A stretch of DNA of 64,000 bases from Natronospirillum sp965602035. GTDB lineage: Bacteria; Pseudomonadota; Gammaproteobacteria; Pseudomonadales; Natronospirillaceae. How positions within the stretch are numbered: position 1 is the first letter of the stretch; every line of letters begins with the position of its first letter. The stretch covers positions 744,001 through 808,000 of the forward strand of contig OZ271919.1 in assembly GCA_965602035.1 (NCBI GenBank), read 5' to 3'. Under the pieces are notes generated by a model, which did not search any database, had not been told where the DNA came from, and was given only the letters and a program-made list of their open reading frames with translations. Below, piece after piece: positions 63,641 through 64,000 of this stretch. The translations under genes were made by a program, and so were the position numbers.

Positions 63641-64000
63641 ACCACCTGATCCCTGCCCCGGTTTTTGGCCTGGTACAGCCGCGTGTCAGCCAGGCTGATC
63701 AATGTGTCAGCAGAGGTCGAAGGATTTGCGTCGCTTCCGGTGTGCGTGGCGATGCCCATGCTGACGGTGATCGCCTCGCCGCAATGCCAGGTCGCTGCTG
63801 CCAGCGCGTCTCGAATCCGCTGACTGACCGTATAAGCCTGATATTGGTCATGCCGCGGTAACACCAAAGCGAACTCTTCGCCACCATACCGCGCCGCAAA
63901 GGCCGGCTCAGTGGGCATCGTCTCAACCAGTAAGGTGCTGACCTGCTCCAGACAACGGTCTCCCGCTATGTGCCCGTGACGGTCATTGAATTGTTTGAAG
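63631..64000 (-). CDS. GGDEF-domain diguanylate cyclase, C-terminal part (5' end outside window)
   Basis: The last 122 residues of a protein ending in a GGDEF domain are present. FKQFNDRHGHIAGDRCLEQ and the active-site motif YGGEEFALVLP (GGEEF form) are followed by VSMGIATHTG and the C-terminal LADTRLYQAKNRGRDQVV. The GGEEF motif is competent for cyclic-di-GMP synthesis; no RxxD inhibitory site is visible just upstream. The gene is read on the minus strand and continues beyond base 64,000. Its stop lies within the last dyad of the array. Confidence 0.9.
   Translation of the reverse strand, partial: FKQFNDRHGHIAGDRCLEQVSTLLVETMPTEPAFAARYGGEEFALVLPRHDQYQAYTVSQRIRDALAAATWHCGEAITVSMGIATHTGSDANPSTSADTLISLADTRLYQAKNRGRDQVVFQ

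Overview
The window is chromosomal DNA of a gammaproteobacterium, probably a marine or halophilic one. Evidence for this is a GC-rich core, a sucA-sucB-lpd-sucCD block, a tusDCB-tusE sulfur-relay cluster, a monomeric NADP isocitrate dehydrogenase and a stand-alone ectoine hydroxylase. I cannot name the genus from sequence alone.

Bases 1-31,400 are ordinary core genome. They start with the TCA-cycle block (sucA end, sucB, lpd, sucC, sucD) closed by a strong terminator. A tRNA-queuosine mannosyltransferase-like gene, an alpha/beta hydrolase, the Tus sulfur relay, a YccA/Bax-inhibitor membrane protein, an enoyl-CoA hydratase, a giant M16C metalloprotease and exonuclease III follow. Next come a TSUP permease, a thiamine-binding protein, kynureninase, a GNAT enzyme, a CsaA-like protein, a Kef-type antiporter with a NhaR-like regulator, and icd. 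The block ends with a deaminase, a secreted phosphodiesterase-like protein, a dienelactone hydrolase, CheW, a metallophosphoesterase-like/glycosyltransferase fusion, a VTT membrane protein and a ClC channel.

Bases 31,440-45,000 are a mosaic of recombination modules. Two large tyrosine recombinases are present. One diverges from ectD, and ectD is bracketed by near-identical short repeats, as in an integron-like platform. A truncated ISPpu12-type ISL3 element carries lspA, a CDF metal exporter and a Cd/Pb-type MerR. Remnants of a true integron cassette array follow (attC plus a potassium-channel cassette). An IS256-family element with a 9-bp target duplication is itself split by an IS3-family element. 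Then come a KfrA-like coiled-coil protein and an orphan Xre/MbcA-type antitoxin.

Bases 45,000-50,700 hold an AT-rich Tn7-like transposition operon (tnsA, tnsB, tnsC, tniQ, all overlapping). It is divergent from a MerR-like regulator across an array of TGTGGGGTA operators. Bases 51,500-63,100 are a metal-resistance island. Its copper part has a cupredoxin, a DUF411 protein, an APC permease, a Cu P-type ATPase whose two metal-binding domains lack the CxxC motif, a multicopper oxidase, DUF302 and CcdA. Its mercury part has merR, a classical mer operator and merA followed by a VTT protein, with no merT or merP. The window ends with an array of TTCCAA-N6-TTGGAA dyads abutting the 3' end of a GGDEF gene. 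A related dyad lies at about 34,010 beside the second integrase, so these two sites may bracket the accessory region.
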